Origin: Alitta virens
Lineage: Eukaryota; Annelida; Polychaeta; Phyllodocida; Nereididae
NCBI GenBank assembly: GCA_932294295.1
Contig: OW028573.1
Location: 3,886,001 to 3,950,000 of the forward strand
Length of the DNA: 64,000 bases
Reading direction: 5' to 3'
The translations under genes were made by a program, and so were the position numbers. Shown here in pieces: positions 22,243-34,372 of this stretch (position 1 is the first letter of the stretch; each line of letters opens with the position of its first letter). The notes beneath the pieces were generated by a model that worked only from the letters and a program-made list of their open reading frames with translations, was not told where the DNA came from and searched no databases.

Positions 22243-23867
22243 TAAGATCTTCAATGCCCTGTTTGCCAATTCACTCACTACAGCAAACACTGATTGTGGA
22301 TTGAAACTTTTTGGAAACTACAAGGATTTAATCAACAAAGATGTAATGGATGTAATGTGAAATGTCTTCCCGGTTTGGGAATGGAACTAGAGTTGGTCTC
22401 CTGAATTTGTAGCATTTAAATGTTATGCAATCACGGTTTCAGATGGGCATATGTGGATAAGATCACAGTGTGTTATTGTTTATCTTGCACTGCTGTCATT
22501 AAAGCTCAGGCAATCGCTATGACATTTACCTCGAGAAGTTTGCTTTTCAATGAAGCTCTAATTGTATGACTTCGTAGATAAACATCACCATGGATACACA
22601 CAGACTTGCCTACACAAAAAGACGAAACACAAAATAGGGACACATGCTGTTACATCACCACATAACATTTCCATTTACACAACAGTCATTACACTAATTA
22701 TTTGTGAAAATCAACTTGTGACTTATACACATATACATTTTCAAATAGGAACTCTTTCACACTGGCGTTCAATCTTCAAATGACTCCGCAGAGATCTATG
22801 GGCCCACTAAGAGCATTTTTGCCATAAGACATACATATACATGATTAAAAAAAAGAGTGAATATAAAAATGATATAATAAAAATTGGCAAGGAACTAAAT
22901 AATTGAGGTAAGGCACTCCGTTTGCTATTGCCTATGAATGGGGAAAAAAGGAGAGCGACGAATCACTGCAGATGTGAGATCAATCCAACTAGAAATTTTG
23001 TTGCCTTTAATTTCCACATGATTTTTCCAACTTAAGTTTTCGTCCAGAATTCCACCTAAAAATTGTATATATGGCACTCTTACTATTACTTCATAATCAA
23101 TAGTTATTGTAAAGTCCTGAAAATGTGATAAATTTCTTTTATGAAAAACTACAGTATATATTTAGTTTAACTCCTATTCAGAGATAGCTTATTTGCTGGA
23201 AACCATAGATGTAGTGTAGAGAGTTCTGCGTTAACTATTAATGTGAGTGACTGGAGACTTCTACGATGGTACATGCCAGTGGTATCGTTAGCAAATGATT
23301 GATGGCCCTTGGAAGATCATTAATATAAACGAGGAACAGCAACAGTTCTGTGCACGAACAATAAACCACATGCTATCCGGAACATTCCATATCATACATG
23401 GAACTTCCACTTTAGGTTGAACAATGTTTTTTTTTCCATACTGATAAGTGAAATAGTGGATTTTCGCGAAGGTTCTTTATATTTCCACCAGGTGATATGA
23501 CAGAATACTGCAATTCTATTGGCTGAAAAAGTTCCTTTTCAATATCGTTTTTAAAGTGAAAATAAAAATGTTCTTCAACATCCAAAAGCTATTATTAGGA
23601 TATCTTTTGTTATTGGGTTAAAATGTTCTCTTGTTACTTAAGTATGGTATGCTTGTTTTAAGCTTTTAAGAGCACATACATAGAACATCTAATTCTGTAT
23701 TGACACTTTAAAATATTGTGGTGAATCGATTTTTATTAAGCTGAATTGAATTGGTAAAATAAAACTGATTCTATGACAACCGAAAATAACTTCAAGAACA
23801 ATTGCGATAATGCAGTTTACCAATGCTTCATAACACCCGAGCTTTTCAATGTTGTCGTGATTCCGTG

Positions 23868-24028
23868 CTTTGTACTATGCAGGGGCAAGTAAAAGACCCC
23901 AACCATGATGTAAATGTGTAACATAGCGGTGGCAAGTAAGGGCAACATAGTCTTATCATCTCATCATTACGTTTGCTACTTGCAGTTTGTCATATAAGCT
24001 GACTAATTGGCTTCAGAACGGAGCATTA
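23868..24028 (+). mobile_element. SINE family 2 fragment (3' half)
   Basis: GGGGCAAGTAAAAGACCCC, GTAAATGTGTAACAT and CATATAAGCTGACTAA match the body of family 2. The tRNA-like head is absent. Confidence 0.7.
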
Positions 24029-24517
24029 AGAACATACAGTAAATTGCAGTATTTCAAATTATGTCCTTGTCTGAGGCAAACAACAGCATAATTTCAGAAG
24101 TTTTTCCAAAGTAATTACAATTGAAGACTATTCAGTGGAAATGGTGACATTTCTAAACAAGATTAAACTGTGTTGGTCCACGATTACCTAACTCATTGCA
24201 GCCAACGCCGTTTTTGCTTCGTTTCTAGCTACTCGCTACCAAGGTAGAGCGAGGCGTAAAATTTAGACATGGCAATTATAGCTGCTGATCCAGTGCATCG
24301 GAAGACACCAGCCAAGAAAATTGCTGGCCACCCATTGCCAGGAAAACGGCCGTTCTGGGGAAACTTTGTGACGACTGTAATCAGGTCTGCCAGTTTTACA
24401 GCGCTTGCTTCTGGTTTGTGGATGAGACAAAGTATGGTGCTTTGATACTATCTCAAAGTTGGAGAATTTATCTGCCTATCTCTACCCATTTATTTATGTT
24501 ATGTTGTTTGCCTTGGC

Positions 24518-24735
24518 TGTCGATCTGATTGTCTGTCTCACTGTGTCCGTCATACTGTCATACTGTCATACTGTCATACTGTCATATTGTCATACTGACA
24601 TACTGACATACTGTCATACTGTCGATCTGATTGTCTCACTGTGTCCGTCATACTGTCATACTGTCATACTGTCATACTGTCATACTGTCATTCTGTCACA
24701 TTGTCACATTGTCACACTGGCAACCGGTCACACTG
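24518..24735. repeat. Tandem (GTCATACT)n array with higher-order repeat
   Basis: Blocks of the 8-bp unit GTCATACT alternate with CGATCTGATTGTCTCACTGTGTCC, which occurs twice about 105 bp apart. The long plus-strand ORF across it (24459-24971) is a product of this repeat and is not a gene. Confidence 0.9.
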
Positions 24736-24794
24736 TTACAATGAGATGCTGGTGTGAGCTGTTAAACCCACCCCAATGGTTAACCACGCTCTAT

Positions 24795-24970
24795 ACTGTC
24801 TGTCTGTCTAGCTGTGTGTCTAGCTGTGTGTCTAGCTGTCTGTCTGGCTGTCTGTCTAGCTGTCTGTCTGTCTGTCTGTCTAGCTGTCTGTCTGGCTGTC
24901 TGTCTGTCTGTCTAGCTGTCTGTCTGCCTGCCTGTCTGTCTGTCTGCCTGCCTGCTTGCCTCCCTGCCTA
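24795..24970. repeat. (CTGT/CTAG/CCTG)n microsatellite
   Basis: CTGTCTGTCTAGCTGTCTGT-type units over about 170 bp, drifting to CCTGCCTG at the right end. Confidence 0.9.
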
Positions 24971-26654
24971 AGGAGATACATCAAGCTTTGAATACAGCAA
25001 TTTAGCGAGAAAAAAGAAATAGACGTAATTCTAAATGTACCATATAGTCTTTGTAACCTTATCAAACTGTCTCACTCTGTAACCAGGCTGAAATTGTGAA
25101 GATGTTTCAGTGCTTCAGACGTTCACCTAAACGTCCAGTCAGTGTATTATAATGTTCTTGTGTGCAGTTTCCTGTTGAATTATGACAATACTTATCATCT
25201 CATCTCATCTTAATCTGCCAACATTGCAAAATTTCAGCCATGTCTTTTTAGTTCTTATATTTCAATCAATTTTTAAAAGCTTAACTTTTAATCCAGGCTT
25301 GTTATATGGCTCTGTAGGCCTACATTGTATTTAGCGTCTGTGGGTGGTCTTACTAGGGCTTACCAAAAGCTTTAACAATGGAATGCACATAAAATATGAA
25401 TGTGCGTTATTTATCAATTTGATATTTTCAGCAAGTTTTTTTTTGACAGCACTGTCAATAATAATCTATATATTTATATTTATTTATTTACAGATAAAAA
25501 TGAACAAAATATTATGCAGAATATTATAAAGTCTTCCTAATATCAACTGTAGACTTTTTGTAATGTCAACCAAAACTGGCATTCTTCCATTATTGTCGTT
25601 TTAGTAAATCAATATGGTATTTATGTGTAATAGTCTTTTTTTTGTGAGTTTCTTGTTTCCCCATATTATCATTTTTTGTTACCATAATTATAAGGAGTGT
25701 TGCACTCACATCATTATGTGCTATTATTTTTACTCCACATTTTCTCCTGTTTCTTCCATCTTCTGAATTGATGGGGTCATTTCTCAGTCAGGCGATGTTG
25801 GACGATGTCCAGTCTTGCAGTGTCATCCTTAACAGCGTTAATCTTTAGCTCCCATCTCCTAGTCTGCTTTTGTCCTATGTTACCCACGCTCTTTACAATA
25901 TCTTTATCATTTTATTATGTGTAAGCCAGTAGTATGATTCGTTGGCGTTTTTGACAAAAGTGATTGGGTTGTCCACTATCACTCGTTATTTTCCCTTTAT
26001 ATTGTCTGCACAGAGATAAGGGCCCACCAGCCTCTGGTCTTATGCCAGTCTCATTTGGCCCCACGTTATTCTTTCCCTCGGAAGCCTGGGATAATCTACG
26101 ACACTGTCTCACTGAATGCATTCCACATATTTCTTGTTCATAACAACAGCTCCCAGCATCTAGACTCATCATATATTATCCTGAAGTTTTTCGTCCCAAT
26201 GTCGCGATCCAGCCAACTTGGATTATTCCAGAAAGAATTCCCCTAGCTCATAAATCTTACCATAATCTCTCCATATTTCTATTGCACAATCTACGTATAA
26301 ATATACATAAGTCCAGCTGTCTAGCAATCCATAGCTGGGGTCAACTATGTAGTTACAACAAGCTCAACCAAGCTATTCCAAATCGTATATAGCTGAAGAC
26401 ACATAATAATCCCACTTATTATTTGTAAATTATTACTATTTATGATATTCTCCTACTTTTTCTAGCCCACCTTTTGCCATTTATTTTGCAGCCACTTTCT
26501 TTTCTGTCTTCTAATGCATTATCATAGGATTATTAAGCTATAGCTTCAAGCAGATGACTTCATCTGGATCGTTTGGTTTGGTGGTGATAGGTAGCAGGTA
26601 CTAGCAGGTAGTGGGGTTTTAATAGGTAGTGGTCTTGTTCATAGGTTGTATAAG
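24971..26654. other. Intergenic, no gene seen
   Basis: AT-rich. A short (CATCT)n run at about 25193-25211 resembles a LINE tail. Nothing else was recognised. Confidence 0.5.
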
Positions 26655-26844
26655 AGTGGGTGGGTGGGAGTAGGGCTTTATGTCCAGTATTTCTGCACCT
26701 AATGGGCTAATTAGGACCCAGCAGGGATCATGGCAATGAGATGATGGATGAAACAGCCATCCAACTAAGGCTCGACCAGGAATTGAACCCGGGACCCAGT
26801 GGTTGGAGGTGCAGCTTGCTACCACAGAACTAGGCCCCACCCTG
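26655..26844 (-). mobile_element. SINE family 1 copy
   Basis: The minus strand reads GGGGCCTAGTTCTGTGGTAG (A box), CGGGTTCAATTCC (B box), TTGGATGGCTGTTTCATCC, CTCATTGCCATG and GCAGAAATACTGG, ending in (CCCA)n. This is the fullest form of the family. Confidence 0.85.
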
Positions 26845-27837
26845 TTTAGCTTGTATATGTATGTATAATTTATTTAAAGTCGTATATGGTCAGATTACAT
26901 GGTAATCAAAGTTACAAACTTCTGTACGACAAAAAAAATATAAATAAAAATGTAAATAAATAAATAAAATCAAAAAGTAAGAAAAGTCTTTAAATCAAAG
27001 AGTCCGTCAAATATGTGATGTCAGGTTCATATGATGTATCCTTGTCGGTATAAATTTCCGTAGTTTGATATATATATGTCTTGTATGTTTATATTTTGTA
27101 TTATACTGAACATTTATATTTGATGTATACCTAATATAGCTGTGAACTGCACTGGGGCCCCATGTTTCCATAAATATTCAAGAACGCCAAGCCAAAACTT
27201 TTTTACTGAATATATTTATGTAACAGGCACTAAATACCAACTGGGCAAGCCTGTCAGTTTCCGAGAAAGTGTACTTAACGTAAATTGCATTAATATTATA
27301 GGCTTCTATGAAAAACCATATCTGCATATTTGGGTTAAGCAGCTCTAATACGTCCATGATTTGACCAAGATTAAGGGATTATCATTCATCCAGCTTAAGT
27401 CTTCAGTAATTACCTCTGTCAACGACTGTTTAACTTCATAATTATGTAGTATAAGTCTTACTAAACCGTTATTCAAAGATTGACTGTTTTCAGACAAATA
27501 ATTATGCCACTGGTGTCCACTCAACTGTTTGCTTAAAATCAGCCATTATATTGTTTGCTCTTACACAATAATTGTCTTAGCTAACCAACATGTTTGATTT
27601 GTACAATTATTCATAGGACACATCATATGTTGGCTGACGCCAGAGATACAATTATTTGTATGAAAACAGACAATAATGTGCCGTGCCAATATAAAGCCTA
27701 ACTCATGCAATTGCATTTAAAATAATAAAAATTACTTTAAAAACTGCCAGGAGATTTTTTTTCTATGTTATCATCTCTTTATCCATATTTTTGTAAAATA
27801 ATATTTTGCTAAAATTAGTATTATTTAATGAAAATAA

Positions 27838-27938
27838 AGACTTTCTTATCTCATCTTATCTCATCTCATCTCAATCTTATCTTGTCTTTCCTTACCTTAT
27901 CTTATCTTATCTTGTCTTGTCTTGTCTTGTCTTATCAA
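27838..27938 (+). repeat. (TTATC)n-type microsatellite, probable LINE tail
   Basis: CTTATCTCATCTTATC and CTTGTCTTGTC units directly follow TGAAAATAAAGACTTT, as at the other LINE 3' ends in the window. Confidence 0.55.
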
Positions 27939-29329
27939 AAGTCTATCTGCTAACACCAATTAAGCATGATTTTCCCAGCTGAATAATGACTCAATGATGG
28001 GTGATTAAGTCTTCTTATTTAGTAGATATCGTAGTGTTTCTATAGATGTGCTTATGATGTGGGAAATGGGGAGAAATTCCCACCAGCAGATTGGGCTATT
28101 AGGAACGCCTGTCTTGAATCAGTGCCAGTATGGAATTCACTCGTCAAAGACCACAAAATTTCCAGACCTCCTACAAGGCTAGTTCTCTCCAAGACGGTCT
28201 TGCTGACTTGGCTTTCGGAACAATTTATTGGTCATAATTCATAACCAATTATTGCACCTGATCCAGGAATTTTCCCTTCGGTGAAACCATTTATATACAC
28301 GCTGTGTTCCTAGGCTAGAAGTATGTTGATATGTGCACACATGCCGTGTGAAACACATGAAATGCTGTAAAAATATGTTTGCAACAGCAGAATGGCTCCC
28401 CAAAGCAATGCTTTCACCTCATAAACACTGAAAGGCGTTATGTCAGTTTTATGTTTAGGTATAATTTAGCCATGAGTACACAAAACTATGTACGTTACAA
28501 AAAAGAAAAAAATGTAAAACCATTACAATACAGACCACTTTATATTTCAGACCAATGATTCTTAGTTTTCCTGCAATATTTACTTTATATTTGCAATAAA
28601 ATTAAGACGTTGCTCAAATGTGTGGTGTCTAGAACATCTTTTTCATCTCTTCATTAAAAGCACTTTTGCAGCCTAGGCTTCAGAAAGTAACACTGGGGCG
28701 GAACATAACGGCAGCATCTGAAGCCTCAATGTTCTAATGAATCATTTTTATCAAGGTTTAAATGTTGTTTAATCTAATCATTCATTCCACTTTCAAAACT
28801 AATTTTAAATTGGAAACAAAGTTTTACTGAATTAAAAAGAAACAGTATGGATGTCTAGGCATGTCAGCTGACTTTTTGGATTTTGTGAATTTTCATGTCG
28901 CCTTGAAATATTGGTACTTCTTTGAAACATCTCCTGGTATCTAATTGTGCATACGGATTGAAGCAGAAGGCAAAGACATCTTCCTGCTTCATCAACCTCA
29001 ATCGCACTGATCGCTAGTTATCTTCTAGTTTCGAAAAAGAAATGAACAAATGTGCATTCTTTATGGAACTGACATGACAAAACAAACTTCTTTTTTTATC
29101 ATAATAACGATCTAGAATAAAGAAGAATAATGTCCTTGGTGAATGATAAGAAAGCTTCAAACTTTCAGCTAATTAATTGATCAATAAATGACAATTACAG
29201 AAGAAAATGATCACACACTAGACAAGATATTGTCACTGAGAATTATGGAATGTCTTTTATTTTTCTTGAACCGTGCACTCACAAGAATATGTTAAAATTT
29301 CCAGTGGAATAGAGCTGAGACCAGATCAG

Positions 29330-29402
29330 TTTCGAAACGATGTTGTACCAACAGCGGTCGACAAAGAAACGACGCTGGCCCGATTTGGAATGCTATCTAG
29401 CT
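29330..29402 (-). repeat. Dispersed short repeat (CCCAGATAGCATTCC type)
   Basis: GAAACGATGTTGTACC, GAAACGACGCTGGCCCG and ATTTGGAATGCTATCT match the copies at 58.3 and 62.9 kb (same orientation) and 14.9 and 34.3 kb (inverse). Confidence 0.7.
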
Positions 29403-29996
29403 GGAATAAGCTTTTTAGGAATTTATGAAAGATATGATATACTGCTGTCAGATGAAATAACATATAATGTGTATATGAGAGATGGCAAGATGATTATCAT
29501 ACTGCTTTCATGAAATACTTGTATTCAGTTTTGTGACATATGGTAGGTGCCAGAGGGCCTGCAGATTCTTCACCAAAATATATTTCTCGTTTTAGCCAAA
29601 ACTTCGTTGAATAATTTTAAACATGCTAAAGTTCTGTTATAAATAATAAATCAAGTATATATTTTGTATCTATCACATGGCATTTTATAAGGCTTTATTA
29701 CTATATATATCGTTTTATTGACAAGCCTGATATCAGGAATTGATACATGTGTCATACAACATTACAAAACAAACAAATATACAACATGACAAAAACAGGT
29801 CTAGTGTCTACATCTACTATATATACAATCTATAATCTACCAGTATTTCTAAATATTTACTTGATAAAGTCGGTTCCAGTTTTGTTTACATATACATACA
29901 TGAATATAAAAATGAGAGTTAATACTGTACAGGTCAATACTTCAAGTGGGTAATACTGTAATGATTTCAAAACAAATTTGAATAAAAAGTCAGTTA

Positions 29997-30142
29997 AAAT
30001 GGCAAAAGAAGGTGTCCATGGGTTGGGTCAGTGGGTGGGGTCTTCAGAGCAGCATTGCGCTGACCTCTGAAATGGCGAAAGGGGGTGTCCATGGGCTGGG
30101 TCAATGAGTGGAATCTTCAGAGCAACATTGCGCTGACCTCTG
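29997..30142 (-). repeat. 73-bp tandem duplication in LINE 3' UTR
   Basis: Two units, AAATGGC(A/G)AAAG..GGTGTCCATGGG to CATTGCGCTGACCTCTG, at 29997-30069 and 30070-30142, about 88% alike. Confidence 0.85.
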
Positions 30143-30217
30143 AGATTGTCATCATGGGGTGTTTGAATTGAAAGGTTCCCTGTCTAGTGGAAGGGGGGCA
30201 CCAATACTGAATTAACA

Positions 30218-33200
30218 TTATGAAAAAACTCTATTTAGAAAGTTGCCTAATGCCTTTAGCACTTCTGGATTCTTACATGACAATAGGGCTTGGAATTGTT
30301 GAGATTTTTCTAGGTCATGAAAATTAGGTATACTATCTGTTGCTATATTAAGTAATTCTAGCCTTGGTATTTCATTTTTATTACATGTCAGTAAGCAGTG
30401 AGATTCATCTTCTATTTCACCACTGTCACAATATTCACATATTCTCTCATGCAAAGGAATTTTTGGGGATTCATGTCTACCAGTTTCAATTTTAAGATTG
30501 TGGGAGCTAACTCTGAATCTTGCTATATTACTGTATGTTTTTTTGGGCAGATTTAACAGTAGGTATGGCTCAATGCAGTAGCTGGTTTTAAATGTTTTAT
30601 AGGTCCTAAGTTTAGGTTGGGCGTTTGTGTCATTTATTTCATGAAGAATTCTATCCTTTTCATTGTCATAAAGTACTAGTTTTATCTTATTTGTCAGTAC
30701 GCTGGGTTCTAGAGCTTGCCAATTAATTATGTTTGCTTCAGAGATGATATGCTTTACTTTAGTGTACCAGTTTCTCTGACCATTTGTGTGTAGTTTTTCT
30801 TGTATTTTCAAGCACTTATTTAATATTTCACTATTAGGCATTGTCTGAAGTCTTGCCCAGTAGTTTACTGTAGCAAGTTTTTGTCTGATGTGAAGTGTAA
30901 ATCGTCCTGTTTCTGCATACACAGCTAAGGAAGGGGTTTGTTTTCGTACATTTAATACATTCTTCAGGTAACCTAATTGCACTTTCTCTATTTCAGAAAT
31001 AGGGGAATTTTGTGACCATAGTACACTATTATATTCTAGAATGGGAAGTATATAACTGTCAAACATTTTTATGGCAAGCAAAGGGGGTATATGACCCAAT
31101 GCTGGTTTAAGTTTACTTCGTAGAGCAAAGAGAGCCTTTTGGGCTTGGGTTATTAAGTGACTTGTCACCTTGTGATGTATGCGTTTATGGTTATTTGTGA
31201 TGATGTGGCCTAGGTATTTATATGTGTCTACATTTTCTATACTCTGAGTGTTATATATGAAATTAATAGAGCTTTTCGTACCAATTTTCATCACTTTAGT
31301 TTTTAATATATTCACTATAAGATGCCATTTAGCACAGAATTTGTGCAGTGAATCGATACTGTTTTGTAGGCCTGCAGCTGAGTTAGATATGAGAACTATG
31401 TCATCTGCATAGAGGAGGTGAGTGAAATGTGTGCCGTCTATTTCTATTCCATTGTTTATACTTAGATGGTTTGGTAGGTCAGACATAAATTCATTAAATA
31501 GCTTTGGGCTTAAAATACCACCTTGCAGTACCCCAAATATACTTTCAATGGGAGGACTAATTTCTCCCAGCTGGTGGACTTTAGCTTGGGTTTTGTCAAA
31601 CATACTCATGATGATTTTCAGCATTTTCTGGCTCATTTTTTGTTTGTGGAGTTTGTAATATAGCGCATTTCTGTTTATATAGTCAAAGGCTTTTGTGAAG
31701 TCTACGAAACATAGATATACAGGCATTTTTTTAAATTGTTCGTGTCTGATGATTGTGTCTAACACAAATACACAGTCAGTTGTTCCTCGAGAGGGAGTAA
31801 AACCGAATTGAAAAGGATCATCTAAGGACATGGCATCATTTTTAAAATATAGCCTGGCATTAAGGATGGAGTCAAATATTTTTGCCATGGCAACTGTAAT
31901 AGTAATTTTCCTATAATTGTCAGGATTTGAGTGATCTCCCTTTTTGTGCAGTGCATTAATTAGTCCCTCTGCCCACTGAGATGGATAATCACCTTTATCA
32001 AATATGAAATTGAAGATTGCACAAAATGGAACAATAAGTTCATTTTCAACACATTTATAGAATTCACCAGTAATGCCATCAATACCTGCTGCTTTATTAT
32101 TCTTCAACTTTTTAAGATGTAGAGCTACCTCAGATTCTGTGATGTAGCTGTCACATATATTTGCAGGGAGAGTGTCAATTATGTTGTTATCTGGGATGGT
32201 TTTAATTTTATGTATGTATTCATCAATTTCTGCCATGTGTTCTTGATCAAAATATGTGCATACTGGGGGATTAATCTGATTTTTAAAATAGCTATAGAAT
32301 GTGTCTATATCTGGCAGATTCTGTGTTGTTTTATCATTATTACTATTCGTGAGTTCATTCCATAATTTCCAACACTCTGTTTGATTGGTGGAGTGCAGTT
32401 GGTGTAATTTATCTCTATTTGACTGTAGGTGTAGTCTTTTCTTTCGCTGTATGATTCTTTTATAATTTTTATGCAGTAATTTGTAATGTTGGTTACAAGT
32501 AGTGATATTAATGTCATGTTTTACAGCATATTCATTGGCTGTTTTCCTAGCTTTTTTGCACTCTTCATCATACCATGAATTAGTTGGAAACTTGTTTGTC
32601 ACAGATTTGAAATATTTCTTTTTAAATATTGGGTCTATACCAGTTTTTATGTACTCATAAGTGGCATGTATTACAGCATCTGAACTAGTGTTCTCAGACA
32701 GTTGATTAGTTAAATGGAAAAGTTTTTCTTGGGCATATTCACTGTTGAGAGCATCCTTGTAGTCTGTTACTCTAAACTTGTCAAAAGCATACCTATGGCG
32801 TTTATTATGATTAGAGTTTTTACTTTGCTTGCTGTTGGTATTAATACTACCAAGCATTGAATCTGTCGCGATTGAGAAAGTCAAAGGTGTGTGATCAGAT
32901 TCCACCAATTTTGCACAAATTTTAAATTCATTTAATAGTTCTGTTAGTCTCTCTGTAGTGAGTAGGTAGTCCACCATACTTTTACCAAGGGGAGCATGAC
33001 ATGTGAAGTCATCTGTGTTATTGGGATTATAAAACCCATTCATAATTCTCATGTTACTATTTTGACATAGTTGAATGAGGTCCTTACCGAAACTATTATG
33101 AGCCTTATCCCTTGTCTGTCTTACTTTAGATAGCCAGGTGGAGTTAAGTGAATATCCTAAATCTGAGTTTGTATTGTTTAACATTATTAAGTCATTGTTA

Positions 33201-33568
33201 TCTTTACCATGTACATTTGGGGCTACATCATTTAGACCACCTGTGCGACTATTGAAGTCGCCACAAAGAGCAACGAGTGGGGTGCATTGGAGGAACTTTC
33301 CAATATCATCTTGTAGGGCTTGGAAAATGTCATTACTGTTACTACTGTTACTATTCAGATAAACTTTTGAGCCAGCCGGTGGAATATATGTACCTCCAAT
33401 AATTATAGCAGGGAGTGGATGTTTTTGTTTAATATGTAGCCAAATAACATTTTCATTGAACTTTTCTATTTTGATTAGATGTTTTATGCTATTTTTAATT
33501 AGGACAGCTATGCCACCTGCTAAAAAAAATCGTATTGTCATTTGCCAGCTTTTGCCAGTAGGCATCAA
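30218..33568 (-). CDS. LINE endonuclease / reverse transcriptase ORF (1116 codons)
   Basis: Residues about 19-230 are the C-terminal part of an APE endonuclease: GGIAVLIKN, GGTYIPPAG, ALCGDFNSRTG (100-110), MVDYLL (198-203), ESDHTPL (223-229, catalytic His). The N-terminal catalytic residues are absent. Reverse transcriptase spans about 480-780: KNNKAAGIDGITGEF, HKKGDHSNPDNYRKI, QFGFTPSRGTTD, FVDFTKAFD (621-629, motif A), QGGILSPKLFN (motif B), LLYADDIVLIS (718-728, motif C with the YADD aspartates). The C-terminus has ICEYC...DESHCLLTC. Upstream of the A-run at 33522-33529 the protein-like sequence (SYETNLYSLDAYWQKL) continues in another frame, which indicates a one-base frameshift in the homopolymer. 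RT motifs look intact, but the endonuclease cannot be complete, so the copy is probably immobile by itself. Confidence 0.85.
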   Translation of the reverse strand: MMPTGKSWQMTIRFFLAGGIAVLIKNSIKHLIKIEKFNENVIWLHIKQKHPLPAIIIGGTYIPPAGSKVYLNSNSSNSNDIFQALQDDIGKFLQCTPLVALCGDFNSRTGGLNDVAPNVHGKDNNDLIMLNNTNSDLGYSLNSTWLSKVRQTRDKAHNSFGKDLIQLCQNSNMRIMNGFYNPNNTDDFTCHAPLGKSMVDYLLTTERLTELLNEFKICAKLVESDHTPLTFSIATDSMLGSINTNSKQSKNSNHNKRHRYAFDKFRVTDYKDALNSEYAQEKLFHLTNQLSENTSSDAVIHATYEYIKTGIDPIFKKKYFKSVTNKFPTNSWYDEECKKARKTANEYAVKHDINITTCNQHYKLLHKNYKRIIQRKKRLHLQSNRDKLHQLHSTNQTECWKLWNELTNSNNDKTTQNLPDIDTFYSYFKNQINPPVCTYFDQEHMAEIDEYIHKIKTIPDNNIIDTLPANICDSYITESEVALHLKKLKNNKAAGIDGITGEFYKCVENELIVPFCAIFNFIFDKGDYPSQWAEGLINALHKKGDHSNPDNYRKITITVAMAKIFDSILNARLYFKNDAMSLDDPFQFGFTPSRGTTDCVFVLDTIIRHEQFKKMPVYLCFVDFTKAFDYINRNALYYKLHKQKMSQKMLKIIMSMFDKTQAKVHQLGEISPPIESIFGVLQGGILSPKLFNEFMSDLPNHLSINNGIEIDGTHFTHLLYADDIVLISNSAAGLQNSIDSLHKFCAKWHLIVNILKTKVMKIGTKSSINFIYNTQSIENVDTYKYLGHIITNNHKRIHHKVTSHLITQAQKALFALRSKLKPALGHIPPLLAIKMFDSYILPILEYNSVLWSQNSPISEIEKVQLGYLKNVLNVRKQTPSLAVYAETGRFTLHIRQKLATVNYWARLQTMPNSEILNKCLKIQEKLHTNGQRNWYTKVKHIISEANIINWQALEPSVLTNKIKLVLYDNEKDRILHEINDTNAQPKLRTYKTFKTSYCIEPYLLLNLPKKTYSNIARFRVSSHNLKIETGRHESPKIPLHERICEYCDSGEIEDESHCLLTCNKNEIPRLELLNIATDSIPNFHDLEKSQQFQALLSCKNPEVLKALGNFLNRVFS

Positions 33569-33951
33569 GCGAATACAAGTTAGTTTCGTAACTTGTAAGA
33601 TAAGTTCTATATTATATATAGACTTGATTTTTTGTTAATTGGATTAAATTGAATTTTTCATGTGCTGTAGTTCGTAAAGTAGTACGATAATATTTATATA
33701 TCCTCTATCTTATATATATATATATACTTATATATTATTTCGCTTTAATACTGAATGTCTAAGAGCAGGACTCTGCCCAGAAAACATATTATGGCAACTG
33801 GGACCTTGAACGTTAAGCTGTATATTTATGTATAAAATAATGAGAACTTGTATATCATATTTCTGTAGATGCAGCTTTAGATATACGTAGTGAGTAGATA
33901 TGTGACATATGTATCTTTTCTGATATGAAAAAGTGTCAATAAAAGTATTTT

Positions 33952-34005
33952 AGGGCTTTACGTCCTGTATTTCTGCACCTGATGGGCTAATTAGGAAACG
34001 TATGT
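33952..34005 (-). mobile_element. SINE family 1 fragment (3' end only)
   Basis: TAGGGCTTTACGTCCTGTAT and TTCTGCACCTGATGGGCTAA match the 3' body of family 1. The tRNA-like part is absent. Confidence 0.65.
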
Positions 34006-34264
34006 CTGGCCAGGATTGCTTCTTGTTACAGCACCCAGTGATTTTTGTTGCCTCTTGAGCTTATAACTTTTATTCCTCAGCGAACGAAGTTCGAAGAGGA
34101 TTATTGTTATTACTTGGAAAAATTCATGTCCGTTTTTGAGTGGGCGTTTTTGGGTGACACTTTCGTTTCCGGAGCAGAACTGGAGCGCAAATACACTTAC
34201 CCTAACGAAATTTCATACAGCAATTACCAATACGGGATGTGGTCAAATAGGCGAATTCCCAAAT

Positions 34265-34372
34265 AGGCGACATTCCATCCCAGATAGCATTCCAAATCGG
34301 GCCGATGTCAAATAGTCGTTTGCAGATGTTGGGCCAGCATCATTTTGCTCATCGGGAAAGCATCGGCCCTAC
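34265..34372 (+). repeat. Dispersed short repeat (CCCAGATAGCATTCC type)
   Basis: CCCAGATAGCATTCCAAATC, GGGCCGATGTC, GTTGGGCCAGCATCATTT and GCATCGGCCCTACCG share the words of the copies at 14.9, 29.3, 58.3 and 62.9 kb. Confidence 0.7.

Larger units (their letters stand above)
26850..29714. other. Intergenic, AT-rich; TTATC repeat inside
   Basis: No gene was recognised. A TTATC/TCTTG microsatellite spans about 27838-27938 after AATAAAGACTTTC and may be another LINE tail on the plus strand. A CCCAGATAGCATTCC-type repeat lies at 29330-29402. Confidence 0.5.
29715..33610 (-). mobile_element. Non-LTR retrotransposon, nearly full length, 5' truncated
   Basis: A single element on the minus strand: partial APE-type endonuclease, reverse transcriptase, C-terminal zinc-knuckle-like motif, and a 3' UTR of about 500 nt. 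The 3' UTR holds a 73-bp tandem duplication (29997-30142) and probably ends near AATAAAACG at about 29720. The 5' end is probably near 33610, because the earlier endonuclease residues are missing and an in-frame stop lies just upstream. It resembles CR1/jockey-type elements; I do not assign a clade. Confidence 0.8.

Noticed and set aside
24518..24735. CRISPR-like regular repeats
   Set aside because: The 8-bp unit repeats directly without spacers, in a eukaryotic genome.
24459..24971. 170-codon ORF on the plus strand
   Set aside because: It is translated microsatellite (GTCATACT and CTGT repeats).
34045..34266. Plus-strand ORF starting MLPLELITFIPQRTKFEEDY
   Set aside because: No family resemblance and no splice context; it runs into a dispersed repeat.
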